Shown here piece by piece: positions 52,323 to 61,321 of a stretch of DNA of 64,000 bases (the stretch's first letter is position 1; every line of letters starts with the position of its first letter). The position numbers and the translations under genes are program-made. Location of the stretch: assembly GCF_002940945.1 (NCBI RefSeq), contig NZ_PNFV01000001.1, positions 62,001 to 126,000 on the forward strand, given 5' to 3'. The notes under the pieces are model-generated. The model did not search any database. It worked only from the letters and a program-made list of their open reading frames with translations, and had not been told where the DNA came from. Origin of the DNA: Limosilactobacillus pontis. Lineage in GTDB: Bacteria; Bacillota; Bacilli; Lactobacillales; Lactobacillaceae.

Positions 52323-52379
52323 TTATTCTTGCTCAACTACCAACAATTTTGGCTAAGCTAAACAAATTATTATTTAATG

Positions 52380-52411
52380 TAAAAAAAGAAACCGTATCAA
52401 GACGGTTTCCG
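52380..52411 (-). terminator. Terminator of the lytS-lytT operon
   Basis: Minus-strand GGAAACCGTC-TTGATACGGTTTC followed by TTTTTTT, immediately after the response-regulator stop. Confidence 0.88.
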
Positions 52412-52414
52412 TAA

Positions 52415-53146
52415 TTATTGCATTCCTAACGCCTGCTTAACGGTAGCTACATAGGACCGACTAACCGGGACCTTACTGCCATCCTTGAGGGTTAATTGAT
52501 AGGTATGATTGAAGCTGGGCTGAAGTTCACTGACCATATTAAGGTTAACGGCAAAGCTCCGATGAATCCGGATAAACTGGGCCGGATCCAGTTGTTTGAG
52601 CAGACCGGTCAGTGATTGTTTACTAACGACACGGTGACCACCCTTCGCCCAAACCGTGGTCATCCCGTCCTGGGTCTGAATATAAAAGATTGTGTCCTTC
52701 TGTAAAACGATTGTCCGCTCGTCGTTAGTCAGCGATAGACGCGGGTTGGTCTGCTGGTTCTGCTGGTCGGGAGCCGGCTGACTGGGCCCGGTCAGCTTAG
52801 CGACCCGCTTGATGGCGTCGTTCACTCGTTGCTGAGAAAACGGTTTGAGCAGGTAGTCAACCGCATCGGCTTTGAAGGCATCCAGGGCGTACTGGTCATA
52901 GGCCGTGGCAAAGACGATGTAAGGGTGGTTGGGGCGGCTCTTAAGGCGTTCCGCCAGGGCCATCCCGCTTCCGTCCGTCAGCTGAATATCAAGAAACATC
53001 AGGTCCGGATGCTCCTTATCCACCACCTGCTGGGCACTCACCACCCCATCAGCCTCACAGATTGCCGTTACCTGTGGATTCTGCTCAACCAAGTAGTGGA
53101 GCTCATCCCGGGCGAGCGGTTCATCGTCGACAATTAACACCTTCAT
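52415..53146 (-). CDS. lytT: LytTR-family response regulator
   Basis: 243 residues: CheY receiver (VLIVDDEPLARDELHYL; phospho-acceptor Asp in LMFLDIQL; KPFSQQRV) and C-terminal LytTR DNA-binding domain (IFYIQTQDGMTTVWAKGG, FIRIHRSFAVNLNMV). Starts two bases after the sensor gene. Likely activates lrgAB-ldh through the repeats at 52272-52322 when the sensor detects pyruvate or related signals. Confidence 0.95.
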   Translation of the reverse strand: MKVLIVDDEPLARDELHYLVEQNPQVTAICEADGVVSAQQVVDKEHPDLMFLDIQLTDGSGMALAERLKSRPNHPYIVFATAYDQYALDAFKADAVDYLLKPFSQQRVNDAIKRVAKLTGPSQPAPDQQNQQTNPRLSLTNDERTIVLQKDTIFYIQTQDGMTTVWAKGGHRVVSKQSLTGLLKQLDPAQFIRIHRSFAVNLNMVSELQPSFNHTYQLTLKDGSKVPVSRSYVATVKQALGMQ

Positions 53147-53148
53147 GA

Positions 53149-54894
53149 TTATGATTCCCCTTTCGTAACTAACGGAATTGAAATGGTAACCGTAGTCCCG
53201 GCCTTACTGGTGGCAAAGTTCAGCTGGCTTCGCTTGTCATAAAGGCCGACCAAACGCTGGTTGAGATTCTGCAAGGCGGTTCCGGTACCGTGGCTGGAAC
53301 GGACCGGCTCACGACCGAGCTTGCTGAGCACGTTTGGGGCAACCCCCTCCCCGTTGTCAGCCACCTTAATCTGAAGACGGCCATCTACCGCATTCAGGTC
53401 AATATTGACAATATTACCGTGCATCCGGTGGCTGAAGGCGTGCTTTAGGGCGTTTTCAACCAACACCTGGATCGTAAACGGCGGCAAGAGAACATCATCG
53501 CCCACCGTGTTGTTAAGGTGGACTTCAAACCGGCCCGGAAAACGGGTCTGCTCCAACATTAGGTAAGCATGCACGTGTTCACGCTCCTGGGCTAGGGTAA
53601 CCTGGGTCGACCGCGCCCCGACCAGGTTGGCCCGGAAGTAAGTACCCAACTGGAGAAGAAGCTGTCGTGCTTTTTTGCTATCCCGTCGCATCATCGCACT
53701 GATCGTGTTGATCGCATTGAAGAAGAAGTGCGGGTTGACCTGGGCCTGAAGGGACTTAATCTCGGCATCACGGACCAGTTTTGCCTGCATTTCGGCTTGG
53801 CCGAGGGCAATCTGGTTAGCAAAAATCTCACCGAGTCCTTCCGCCAGCTGGACCTCCACCGGGGTCAAGCGCCAGGCAGCCGTATAATACATCTTCAAAG
53901 TCCCGATAACCCGGTCACGAATCCGCAACGGGACCACGATTGCCGCCTCCAGCGGGCAGTCATGGTGGGAACAGCCGATCTCATCGCGGTTATGGGCGAT
54001 GTGAACCCGGCCGCTAGCAATGACGGTTTCCGAGAGGTGGGTCAGCATCATCTTGCCGGGGATGTGGTGGTCACTCCCCGCCCCGACGTGGGCTAAGATG
54101 GTCTGCCGGTCGGTAAGACTGACGGCGTCGAAATTAGTATGACGTTGAATCGCCTTGGCTACCTGGCGGGCAGATTGCATATTCAGCCCATTACGCAGGT
54201 GTGGCAGGGTCTCCTTAGTCAATGAGAGCACTGAATGGGTCTGCATCGCCCGGGTTTCCTCTTCCTGGCGGCGGAACATCCCAATAATTGAAAGAAAGAT
54301 CGAGGTCCCAATCGAGTTGACCAGAATCATTGGCAAAGCAATGTAGCGGACCAGGGTCCAGCCGGTCGGACTAAATAGGAAGATAAAGGCCATCTGGATG
54401 GTTTCCATCAGCAGGCCGACCAGAAAACCATGCCAGGGGCTCATCACCGCAAAGGGGTTTCGCCGGTCATTATAGAGGTGACCAGAGAGCAGCCCGATCA
54501 GAATTGAACTAGGAACGTAGAACCAAGCCTGGGCTGCCATCCCCCCGAGCATGATCCGGTGAAGGCCGGCGATCAGGCCAACCGCTCCACCAACCCAGGG
54601 GCCACCGATGATCCCGGCCACCGAGACAGCCAGGATCCGGGCGTTGACAATCGAGTAGTTCTTGGAGATGGTCGTCAGAAAGACTTTATCGTGGAGTTGG
54701 TTGGCCGGGTCAATCTCGATCCCGGTACTGTTGGCCAGGATTGCGAAAATAGCAAAGATAATAGCTAACTGACACTTATCGATCCAGCGGTCGGAGGACA
54801 GCAGGCGCCGAAAGGCTGGAACATTGACCAGCAGGAAGGCCAGGATGATTACAAAGCCGACCCGCTCGCTCATTAGGATGGTTAGGTAAAACAT
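53149..54894 (-). CDS. lytS: LytS-type sensor histidine kinase
   Basis: 581 residues. An N-terminal 5TMR-LYT membrane domain (residues 1-210, with SVAGIIGGPWVGGAVGLIAGLHR), a GAF domain (about 235-365), the His_kinase motif QVNPHFFFNAINTISAMMRR (phospho-acceptor His) and a HATPase domain (PPFTIQVLVENALKHAF, ADNGEGVAPN, GTGTALQNLNQRL). The homologous Bacillus and Streptococcus sensors respond to pyruvate. Two bases before lytT. Confidence 0.95.
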   Translation of the reverse strand: MFYLTILMSERVGFVIILAFLLVNVPAFRRLLSSDRWIDKCQLAIIFAIFAILANSTGIEIDPANQLHDKVFLTTISKNYSIVNARILAVSVAGIIGGPWVGGAVGLIAGLHRIMLGGMAAQAWFYVPSSILIGLLSGHLYNDRRNPFAVMSPWHGFLVGLLMETIQMAFIFLFSPTGWTLVRYIALPMILVNSIGTSIFLSIIGMFRRQEEETRAMQTHSVLSLTKETLPHLRNGLNMQSARQVAKAIQRHTNFDAVSLTDRQTILAHVGAGSDHHIPGKMMLTHLSETVIASGRVHIAHNRDEIGCSHHDCPLEAAIVVPLRIRDRVIGTLKMYYTAAWRLTPVEVQLAEGLGEIFANQIALGQAEMQAKLVRDAEIKSLQAQVNPHFFFNAINTISAMMRRDSKKARQLLLQLGTYFRANLVGARSTQVTLAQEREHVHAYLMLEQTRFPGRFEVHLNNTVGDDVLLPPFTIQVLVENALKHAFSHRMHGNIVNIDLNAVDGRLQIKVADNGEGVAPNVLSKLGREPVRSSHGTGTALQNLNQRLVGLYDKRSQLNFATSKAGTTVTISIPLVTKGES

Positions 54895-54909
54895 GACCAG
54901 CCCCGCCTG

Positions 54910-55782
54910 TTATTGCTGGGTGCCGGTATTGATGACCGGTTGGGTTCCCCGTTCGGAAACAATGGCCACCATGATGTTATTGATGATCTGAAGGCGTTGT
55001 GCATCGGTCAAGTCGAGGTTGGTTTCCTTGGCTAACCGGTCGATGGCGTCTTCGGTGATTGAAACCGCCCCTTCAACGATGATCTTGCGAGCCGAGAGGA
55101 TGGCCGCAGACTGTTGCTTCTGCAGCATAGCGCTGGCAATCTCGGTGGCGTAGGCCAGGTGGGTCAGCCGGGTCTCAATAATCTTGACCCCGGCGACGTT
55201 CAGCCGGTCCTGGAGCTCAGCAGTCAGCCGGTTCGAAACCTCGGTTGGGTTGCTCCGTAGGGTTAGGGCCGAATCGTCCTCAAAGGTATCGTATGGGTAT
55301 TCGCTGGCCACGTGCCGGACCGCCGACTCGCTCTGAATCTGGACAAACTGTTCGTAGTCATCGACTGAGAAAAGGGCCTTGGCGGTGTCAACAACCTTGT
55401 AGACGATCACCGCGGCGATCTCGACCGGGTTCCCCTTGGAGTCGTTGACCTTTAGGATCTGACTGTTGAAGTTGCAGACCCGGAGTGAGACCCGCTGCTT
55501 GTCGGTAAAGGGCACCGTCATGAACAAGCCAGCGTCGCGGATCGTGCCGATGTAGTTACCAAAGAAGGTCAGCACCTTAGCCTCATTGGGCTGGATGATC
55601 GTCAGCGAGGTGCTGAAGATAATCACGATCGCCAAGATGATTCCCCCGGTGATAATGAGTCCCAACCGATCGGTCTGGTAGCCGTGAAAGACTAGCCAGC
55701 AACCGATTAGGGCGCCAATAATAACAATTAGCAGACCCAGGTAGCCGTTAACGTGAAACGCATTTTTCTCTTTCATTGTCAT
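54910..55782 (-). CDS. SPFH (Band 7) domain membrane protein
   Basis: 290 residues: two hydrophobic segments near the N-terminus (LGLLIVIIGALIGCWLVFHG and LIITGGIILAIVIIF), then an SPFH domain (TIIQPNEAKVLTFFGNYIGTIRDAGLFMTVPF, FNSQILKVNDSKGNPVEIAAVIVYKVVDTAKAL) with a helical coiled region (LQKQQSAAILSARKII). A membrane scaffold of the stomatin/flotillin type; client proteins unknown. Sits between the rRNA methyltransferase gene and lytS, 15 bases before it, and may share its transcript. GGAGG precedes ATG. Confidence 0.9.
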   Translation of the reverse strand: MTMKEKNAFHVNGYLGLLIVIIGALIGCWLVFHGYQTDRLGLIITGGIILAIVIIFSTSLTIIQPNEAKVLTFFGNYIGTIRDAGLFMTVPFTDKQRVSLRVCNFNSQILKVNDSKGNPVEIAAVIVYKVVDTAKALFSVDDYEQFVQIQSESAVRHVASEYPYDTFEDDSALTLRSNPTEVSNRLTAELQDRLNVAGVKIIETRLTHLAYATEIASAMLQKQQSAAILSARKIIVEGAVSITEDAIDRLAKETNLDLTDAQRLQIINNIMVAIVSERGTQPVINTGTQQ

Positions 55783-55788
55783 TTCCTC

Positions 55789-57165
55789 CTAAAAACGTAA
55801 TCCTTTGGGGTAAAAGTTCTTGACCGTGTTCCCGACCAGCTTGCCAAACCCAGTGGCGAACCCATCACAGGTTAACAGGTACCAGCCGTTTTCCCGGGCC
55901 GCGTCGATGGTGACCACGTCGCCGTGAACGTACTGGCGCCACTGGTCATGGCTGAGGGCCAGGGTCCGCGAACAGGTCCGCGGGTCGCAGGCCAGAGCCC
56001 AAGCAAGGGCCGGCTCAAAACGATTCTTCTTGAGGGTCCCGAGGTGCAGGCCAGGACGCAGGATGGTCATCCCGGCCAGGTCAGCCGGCATCCCCGCTGG
56101 CAAGGCATAGAGCTGGTCACCAAAGGTCAGAAGCCGCTTAGGCTGATAGTCCGGCCATAGGCGGTCACGAACAGCCGCAAATTCAGCCTGGGCCGCCTTG
56201 TCCAGACCGGAACGCTGATGGCGCTTCTTCTTATTACGTCGATGACGAGCTGGCGTGACCGCCGGATCTGGGGCTGGAGTGCCGTTCTGCAGTTTGGCAA
56301 TGAAGTGCCCCTCCCCTTGGATGTGGTGAGGGAAGAGACGGACAGCATCGCGCAGGGCCGGGTTATTGTCCCCCCATTCCGGCCGACCATCGTCCATCCC
56401 CGGGTACTTCTTGATTGGGACCGTCTTCAACTCGGGGTAGGTCGCCAGCAGCCAGGCCAGGTTCTGTTCGTCCTCCTCGGGGGCGAAAGTGCATGTTGAG
56501 TAGACCAGGATCCCGCCCGGCTTGAGCATCTTCAGGGCTGAGGCCAGGATCTTACGCTGGCGGTTGGCACACTCGGCCGGGTAGTCGGGATTCCAATACT
56601 CGATTCCGGCTGGCTCCTTGCGAAACATCCCCTCCCCTGAGCAGGGGGCATCGACCAGGATCCGATCAAAGAAGCGGGGAAACTGGTCCTCCAATTCGGC
56701 CGGGCTCTCGTTCATGACGACCGTACTTCTGGTTCCCCACCGTTCCAGATTCTCGGCCAGGACCTTGGCCCGCTTGCGAAAGATCTCGTTGGCCACCAGG
56801 AGACCGGTATCTCCCATCTTGGCAACCAGGTGGGTTGTTTTACCGCCGGGGGCCGCACAGAGATCGAGGACCCGCTCGCCAGGCTGGGGATCAACCACCT
56901 CGCCGACATACATGGCAGACGGCTCTTGACTGTAAATAGCCCCGGCAACGTGGTCGAGGGACTTGCCGTCGACTGTCCCGTAGTAACCGGTCGGCACATA
57001 CGGTACCCGCCCGGTAGCCCGGTCAATGGTATCCTGCGGTGCTGCCTTTAGCGGGTTGACCCGGAAACCGCTCTGGCTGGGCTGGTCAAAGGATGCCAGG
57101 AAGGCCGGGGCCTCTTCCCCCAGCAGTCGCCGATACTTCTCAATAAATTCCTCAGGTAATTGCAA
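55789..57165 (-). CDS. RsmF-type rRNA cytosine-C5 methyltransferase
   Basis: About 458 residues. NOL1/NOP2/Sun domain: LDLCAAPGGKTTHLVAKM (SAM motif), DAPCSGEGMFRK (catalytic Cys motif IV) and YSTCTFAPEEDEQN (motif VI Cys). C-terminal extra domains (PUA-like) as in RsmF/YebU. Methylates cytosine C5 in 16S rRNA. The start is a TTG at 57165 directly behind GGAGGAGAAATT; the frame runs on to 57213 without need. Confidence 0.92.
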   Translation of the reverse strand: MQLPEEFIEKYRRLLGEEAPAFLASFDQPSQSGFRVNPLKAAPQDTIDRATGRVPYVPTGYYGTVDGKSLDHVAGAIYSQEPSAMYVGEVVDPQPGERVLDLCAAPGGKTTHLVAKMGDTGLLVANEIFRKRAKVLAENLERWGTRSTVVMNESPAELEDQFPRFFDRILVDAPCSGEGMFRKEPAGIEYWNPDYPAECANRQRKILASALKMLKPGGILVYSTCTFAPEEDEQNLAWLLATYPELKTVPIKKYPGMDDGRPEWGDNNPALRDAVRLFPHHIQGEGHFIAKLQNGTPAPDPAVTPARHRRNKKKRHQRSGLDKAAQAEFAAVRDRLWPDYQPKRLLTFGDQLYALPAGMPADLAGMTILRPGLHLGTLKKNRFEPALAWALACDPRTCSRTLALSHDQWRQYVHGDVVTIDAARENGWYLLTCDGFATGFGKLVGNTVKNFYPKGLRF

Positions 57166-57316
57166 AATTTCTCCTCCTTTAGTTGCTTTTATTGTACCGT
57201 ATTTTGCAAACAAGCTGAACCGTACTGCCCACTGATTGTGACAAATTAATTAACTTTCCGGTTCTATTCGCGTATAATGATAAATTAAAATTGTTTCTTA
57301 GGAAGTGAACTTAACT

Positions 57317-58129
57317 GTGAACCAACATTTAATTGCCATCGACCTCGATGGAACCACCCTAAACAACCAGTCCCAATTGACGGCGGCGACGATTAAAACC
57401 TTACGCGCCGCTGCTAAAGCTGGCCATATCGTCAGCATCATTACCGGTCGGCCCTACCGAATTGCCCGGCGGATCTACGACCAGATCGGCATCAAGACAC
57501 CGATGGTCAATTTCAACGGGGCCCTGGCCCACATTCCACACGAACACTGGGACAAGGAATACGACGTCGAATTAACCCGCGAACTGGCCCTCGACCTGCT
57601 GGCTCACCACCAGCAGCTCGGTATTGACACGATCACGGTAGAGAATAAGTTCCACGTCTGGGCCAACCACGCCAGCAACCACCTGCCCGAATTTCTGCCC
57701 AACCGGCTGGCTAAGAACCAGCTGCTAACTGCTGGCAACCTCGATGGCAACCCGATTGCCCTGACGATCGAGTACCAGCCCGACCACGAGCAGGAGATCA
57801 TCAAGGCCGTCAACGAGAAATACGGCGACTTCGTGGAGCCCCGGGTCTGGGGTGGTCAGTACCATATTCTGGAGCTGATCCACCGCGGTACTCACAAGGA
57901 GTCGGGAATGTACTACATCGCCAAACAGTACAACATCAGCAAGTCCAACATTATTGCCTTCGGAGATGAGCACAACGACCTGGAGATGCTCGACGCGGCT
58001 GGACGCGGGGTGGCGATGCAAAACGCTATCCCAGCCATAAAAAAAGTTGCCGACGATGTTACCTCCGTCGACAACGATCACGATGGCCTGGCCAAGTACC
58101 TCCAGGACTACTTTAAATTATCTGTCTAG
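57317..58129 (+). CDS. Cof-type HAD phosphatase
   Basis: About 270 residues. HAD motifs: IDLDGTTLNN (nucleophile Asp), SIITGRPYRIA (motif II Thr), and FGDEHNDLEML (motif IV); cap domain of the Cof type between. Hydrolyses sugar phosphates or nucleotide-like substrates; specificity unknown. GTG 57317 has GGAAGTGA 7 bases upstream; an earlier GTG at 57305 lies inside that site. Convergent with the next gene, overlapping by four bases. Confidence 0.92.
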   Translation: MNQHLIAIDLDGTTLNNQSQLTAATIKTLRAAAKAGHIVSIITGRPYRIARRIYDQIGIKTPMVNFNGALAHIPHEHWDKEYDVELTRELALDLLAHHQQLGIDTITVENKFHVWANHASNHLPEFLPNRLAKNQLLTAGNLDGNPIALTIEYQPDHEQEIIKAVNEKYGDFVEPRVWGGQYHILELIHRGTHKESGMYYIAKQYNISKSNIIAFGDEHNDLEMLDAAGRGVAMQNAIPAIKKVADDVTSVDNDHDGLAKYLQDYFKLSV

Positions 58130-58374
58130 CCCAGTACCGTCATCTTCAGCAGGTAGCCGATGATGACCAGAATGAACAAAACCGTAATCAGCCAGCTGAT
58201 TGCCCGGTGGCCCTGAAACCAGCGGCCACTGGCAAGGATCATCACGCCCCCGCCACAGGCAACGATAACCCCCAGGGTGACCGTTGCCAGCCGGTTCTGC
58301 CCATTCAGGGTCAGCGCATAAACAATGATTGCCAGGCCCAGGATGGCCAGACCAATTGAAACTTTTTGTCGCAT
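58126..58374 (-). CDS. Small three-span membrane protein
   Basis: 82 residues with three hydrophobic helices (VSIGLAILGLAIIVYALTL, LATVTLGVIVACGGGVMILAS, AISWLITVLFILVIIGYLL). Not recognised as a named family. The stop overlaps the end of the phosphatase gene on the other strand. AAGAGAGGGT precedes the ATG. Likely real; role unknown. Confidence 0.7.
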   Translation of the reverse strand: MRQKVSIGLAILGLAIIVYALTLNGQNRLATVTLGVIVACGGGVMILASGRWFQGHRAISWLITVLFILVIIGYLLKMTVLG

Positions 58375-58439
58375 TATTTTACCCTCTCTTCAATATAAAA
58401 AAAGAATTATCATATAGCACTAACTTATTATAAAAATTT

Positions 58440-58448
58440 TGTTATAAT
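58440..58448 (+). promoter_or_regulatory. Extended -10 promoter of candidate small RNA
   Basis: TGTTATAAT: a TG motif one base before a perfect TATAAT (58443-58448). No clear -35. Confidence 0.6.
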
Positions 58449-58453
58449 AGACC

Positions 58454-58596
58454 CGAAGGCAATTCTGCAATTGCTTTCGCCAACATACTTCTACCGGGAG
58501 GAACCAGGTGATTAAATCATCGATGGCTCCTTCCTTATTTATCACAACTTATCATTTAAGGGCTGGGAGAAACTCTGTTTTCTCGCCAGCCTTTTT
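58454..58596 (+). ncRNA. Candidate small RNA with three stem-loops
   Basis: Begins where the extended -10 promoter predicts and ends at a strong terminator (GGCTGGGAGAAA-CTCTG-TTTTCTCgCCAGCC-TTTTT, 58560-58596). Hairpin 1, 58454-58479, pairs CGAAGGCAATT with AATTGCTTTCG. Hairpin 2, 58496-58534, pairs GGGAGGAACCA with TGGCTCCTTCC and holds an internal TGATT/AATCA. No gene follows on the plus strand for 1.7 kb, so it is not a leader of an adjacent gene. GGGAGG could act as a ribosome binding site for a GTG at 58508, but that ORF would run through the terminator. It fills the 58375-58711 gap. No known RNA family recognised. Confidence 0.6.
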
Positions 58597-58711
58597 AGTT
58601 GCCATCATCCCCCGCCAGGCTATGTCCCTATTATAGTTGGCCCGGCCGTAAATTAAAATAACGTTTCCATAATAAAAAGCCCTGCTCTGTCAAGCAAGGC
58701 TAAATTAAATT

Positions 58712-60052
58712 CTACATTTGACGGCGCTTATCCATCTCCTTGACCACCCAAAGAACCGGCAGGCCGAGGACAGTAATACCGATGAAGAGGACCACGCCCC
58801 AAGGGTCATTGAAGATCTCACTGATCAGCACGAAAAGTCCCCCGGCAATTGAGATCAAAGGAATCAGCGGGTAGAGGGGAGTCGAGAATGGTCGCTCCTG
58901 CCCCTGGTTCCGCCGGCGCAGGATGAAGATCCCGAAGAAGGCCAGCGTATAGAAGCAGTAAACTGTGAAGACGCAGAGGTCTGACAGGTGGTCAGGATCA
59001 AAAAAGCACATCATGACCGTCGCCAGGGCGATGATGAAACCGATCGCCACTACCGGCTCCTTGGCCTTCGGGGTAACGTAGGCCAGGTAGCGGGAAAATG
59101 GCAGGTCGCGGCGCTTAGCCATCGCATAGACGATTCGGGGGAAGGTCATGATCTTCCCGTTGATCGTCCCCATCATTGAGATGATGATCCCAATTGACAG
59201 CAGGCGGCCACCAACCTTACCGAAGGCTGCAGTAGCCAGGTAGCCGGTCGCCCCTTCGCCCAGCTGGTGGATTTTATCGGCCGGCAGGAAGCGGAAGACC
59301 CCGAAGGTAATCAAGGTGTAGATTACCAGGACCGTCGTAATACCGATGATGATCGCTTTAGGCAGGAGCTTCTGGGGGTTCTTCATCTCCCCACCGAGGT
59401 TGGCGATTAAGATCCAGCCGTCATAGCCGAACAGGGTTGCCAAGACGGCCACCCCGAAGTTTCCACTGGACTGCTGAACCTGGCTGACTGTCTGCCCGAT
59501 CGCATCCTCATGCCCGAAGAAGAGACCGAAGATGATGATGGCCGCAATTGGGATCAGCTTCCCAGCCGTCGTCAGGATCGAAAAGCCGGCCCCAACCCGG
59601 TTGTCGAGGAGGTTCATCGCCCCGATTGCCAGAATCGTCACCACCGCCAGCGGTACCCGCCAGGCTGCTGACAGACCGAAAAGCTCGGTCATCAGAATAC
59701 TCATGAACCCGGCCACGGCGGCGATAATCGCCGGCCCGTAGACAATTGCCTGCATCCAACCAGACAGAAAACCCAGCAGACGGCCATAGATATTTTCAAT
59801 GTAAACGTAGAGGCCCCCGGTGTATGGCATCTGGGACCCGATCTCGGCGACGGTCAGCCCCGAAGTCAAGGTAATGACCCCACCGACGATCCAAGCAAGC
59901 AGTGCTAGGCTGGAGGAACCCGCACTATCCAATACTGAAGCTTGCTTGAAGAAGATTCCGGAACCGATAATCGTTCCAATAACGATTGATAATGCTGACC
60001 ACAGGCCCAAGGAACGGTTGAGCTCCTCAGTCGTGTTTTGTGGTTTCTCCAT
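58712..60052 (-). CDS. APC-family amino acid permease
   Basis: About 446 residues with twelve helices. N-terminal LGLWSALSIVIGTIIGSGIFFK (substrate/unwound helix GSGIF), then AWIVGGVITLTSGLTVAEIGSQMPYTGGLYVYIE. Resembles LAT-type exchangers (Bacillus SteT Ser/Thr exchanger). Substrate uncertain. ATG 60052 is preceded by AAAAGGATG; a GTG three codons upstream is possible. A TACAAT -10 lies near 60092-60097. The 60098-60300 stretch upstream shows no leader structure that I recognise. Confidence 0.92.
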   Translation of the reverse strand: MEKPQNTTEELNRSLGLWSALSIVIGTIIGSGIFFKQASVLDSAGSSSLALLAWIVGGVITLTSGLTVAEIGSQMPYTGGLYVYIENIYGRLLGFLSGWMQAIVYGPAIIAAVAGFMSILMTELFGLSAAWRVPLAVVTILAIGAMNLLDNRVGAGFSILTTAGKLIPIAAIIIFGLFFGHEDAIGQTVSQVQQSSGNFGVAVLATLFGYDGWILIANLGGEMKNPQKLLPKAIIIGITTVLVIYTLITFGVFRFLPADKIHQLGEGATGYLATAAFGKVGGRLLSIGIIISMMGTINGKIMTFPRIVYAMAKRRDLPFSRYLAYVTPKAKEPVVAIGFIIALATVMMCFFDPDHLSDLCVFTVYCFYTLAFFGIFILRRRNQGQERPFSTPLYPLIPLISIAGGLFVLISEIFNDPWGVVLFIGITVLGLPVLWVVKEMDKRRQM

Positions 60053-60334
60053 CCTAATCACATCCTTTTCTTAATATGTTATTTTTCTATTGTAACAGAT
60101 CTCTTTAATTAAGAGAAGATTAAAAAAGGATTAGGATAGAAAAGGTACCCCAATCCCTTAAAAGATTAAACCACGCCCTAACCTCACTCCCTATCACGAG
60201 CCGTGCCTGAGCCTTCTTAGCAACATTGAATTAACAGGGACTTGCTCTTTCAAAATTATCGCTATTTTAACAACTAGCCATTTCAGCGTCTCTGTACTAC
60301 AATTAATTTGTTTATGAAGTTAGGGAGGATTTAT

Positions 60335-60829
60335 ATGAGAGACGATGAGCATAGTTCTTCATTTGCTGATACCATTAAAGTAATTATCTTTTGGGTGTTA
60401 GTTATACTGGCTGCCTTCTTTATTGGTAAGTGGCTATTACATCTTATTGTCGATACCTACTTATGGTGTAAAGCATTAATTATTGGTACTTACATTAACA
60501 TTAAAAACTTTTTTGCTAACTTATGGTATGACATTGAAGATCTTTTTTATACAATTGTTTTTGCCGTTTGCGCCGTTTGGATTGGTAATCACAGCCGTGG
60601 CTTATCGTTCTTCAGTAAGATTTTCCCTCATGAATCTGGTGAAGATATTAAGAAGCGATATTCTAACAATACCGGCTATTTAAGTCAAAATGATGAGCCA
60701 CGCTATAATCATCGGGCTTTAGGGGATGATGGTAACTATCACACCATTACAACGGATAAGTACGGGGGAAACACTCGTGATGAATTTGGCCGTAATGGTT
60801 CATTACACGATCACGAGTTTCACAGGTAG
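60335..60829 (+). CDS. Hypothetical membrane protein, AT-rich gene
   Basis: 164 residues: acidic N-terminus, two membrane helices (VIIFWVLVILAAFFIGKWLLHLIV and LFYTIVFAVCAVWIG) separated by an aromatic stretch, and a polar C-terminal tail rich in Asn, Asp, Gly and His. Family not recognised. The codon use is clearly more AT-rich than in neighbours, which suggests later acquisition. ATG 60335 follows GGGAGGATTTAT; the frame opens at 60308 without a site. Own terminator at 60941-60994. Confidence 0.75.
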   Translation: MRDDEHSSSFADTIKVIIFWVLVILAAFFIGKWLLHLIVDTYLWCKALIIGTYINIKNFFANLWYDIEDLFYTIVFAVCAVWIGNHSRGLSFFSKIFPHESGEDIKKRYSNNTGYLSQNDEPRYNHRALGDDGNYHTITTDKYGGNTRDEFGRNGSLHDHEFHR

Positions 60830-60940
60830 AATCTCACTTCACTTTGGGTAACTAAATAGCACCATTAAATTATTAAAATAAGGGTAGCTGATGCTGAGTA
60901 TAGATTTTTTACTTTAAACATCACTCCAGCAAAATAACCC

Positions 60941-60994
60941 ACGAAAGATGGTCATGCCTTAGACGGAAGGGCATAGACCATCTTTCGTTTCCCT
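60941..60994 (+). terminator. Rho-independent terminator
   Basis: CGAAAGATGGTC (60942-60953) and GACCATCTTTCG enclose a second ATGCC/GGCAT stem; then TTTCCCTTTT. Confidence 0.85.
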
Positions 60995-61024
60995 TTTCAA
61001 AGTAAAATAACCCCACAGCACAAC

Positions 61025-61291
61025 TCAGCCAGCAAAGGCCCCCGCCAGGATGCGGGCTTGAGCAGTCTCCAGCTGGTCGGCATCGCAATTAATGTAGCGA
61101 TTGACCAGGCGGGTATCGGCGTGGAGGTCATCGATCAGGAAATCATGGATCGTGGTGATGGACACCCCGGCGTGACGGAGGTGCTGGATGGTCATCGTTA
61201 CCGCCAGCTCCTCAACCTTGGCGGCGGACAGCGATGCCGGCGCCACCTCAATGACTCCTTGGTAATAACCGCTCATGAACGTCTTATTCAT
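61025..61291 (-). CDS. Hypothetical protein, 88 residues
   Basis: A small helical soluble protein (YYQGVIEVAPASLSAAKVEELAVTMTIQHLRHAGVSITTIHDFLIDDL). Family not recognised; the amphipathic helices and VSITTIHDFL could fold as a helix-turn-helix, but I would not call it DNA-binding. Several nearby ATGs; 61291 is spaced best from GGGGGAT. It lies 22 bases upstream of... the next minus-strand gene starts at 61834, so this gene is downstream of that one by 21 bases and probably shares its transcript. Confidence 0.65.
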   Translation of the reverse strand: MNKTFMSGYYQGVIEVAPASLSAAKVEELAVTMTIQHLRHAGVSITTIHDFLIDDLHADTRLVNRYINCDADQLETAQARILAGAFAG

Positions 61292-61321
61292 ATTCATCAT
61301 CCCCCGTTTCCATTATAAGTC

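Noticed and set aside
60062..60300. Lysine riboswitch or T-box leader before the amino acid permease
   Set aside because: I looked for their conserved motifs on the minus strand and found none; the likely promoter is close to the permease start, leaving no room for such a leader.
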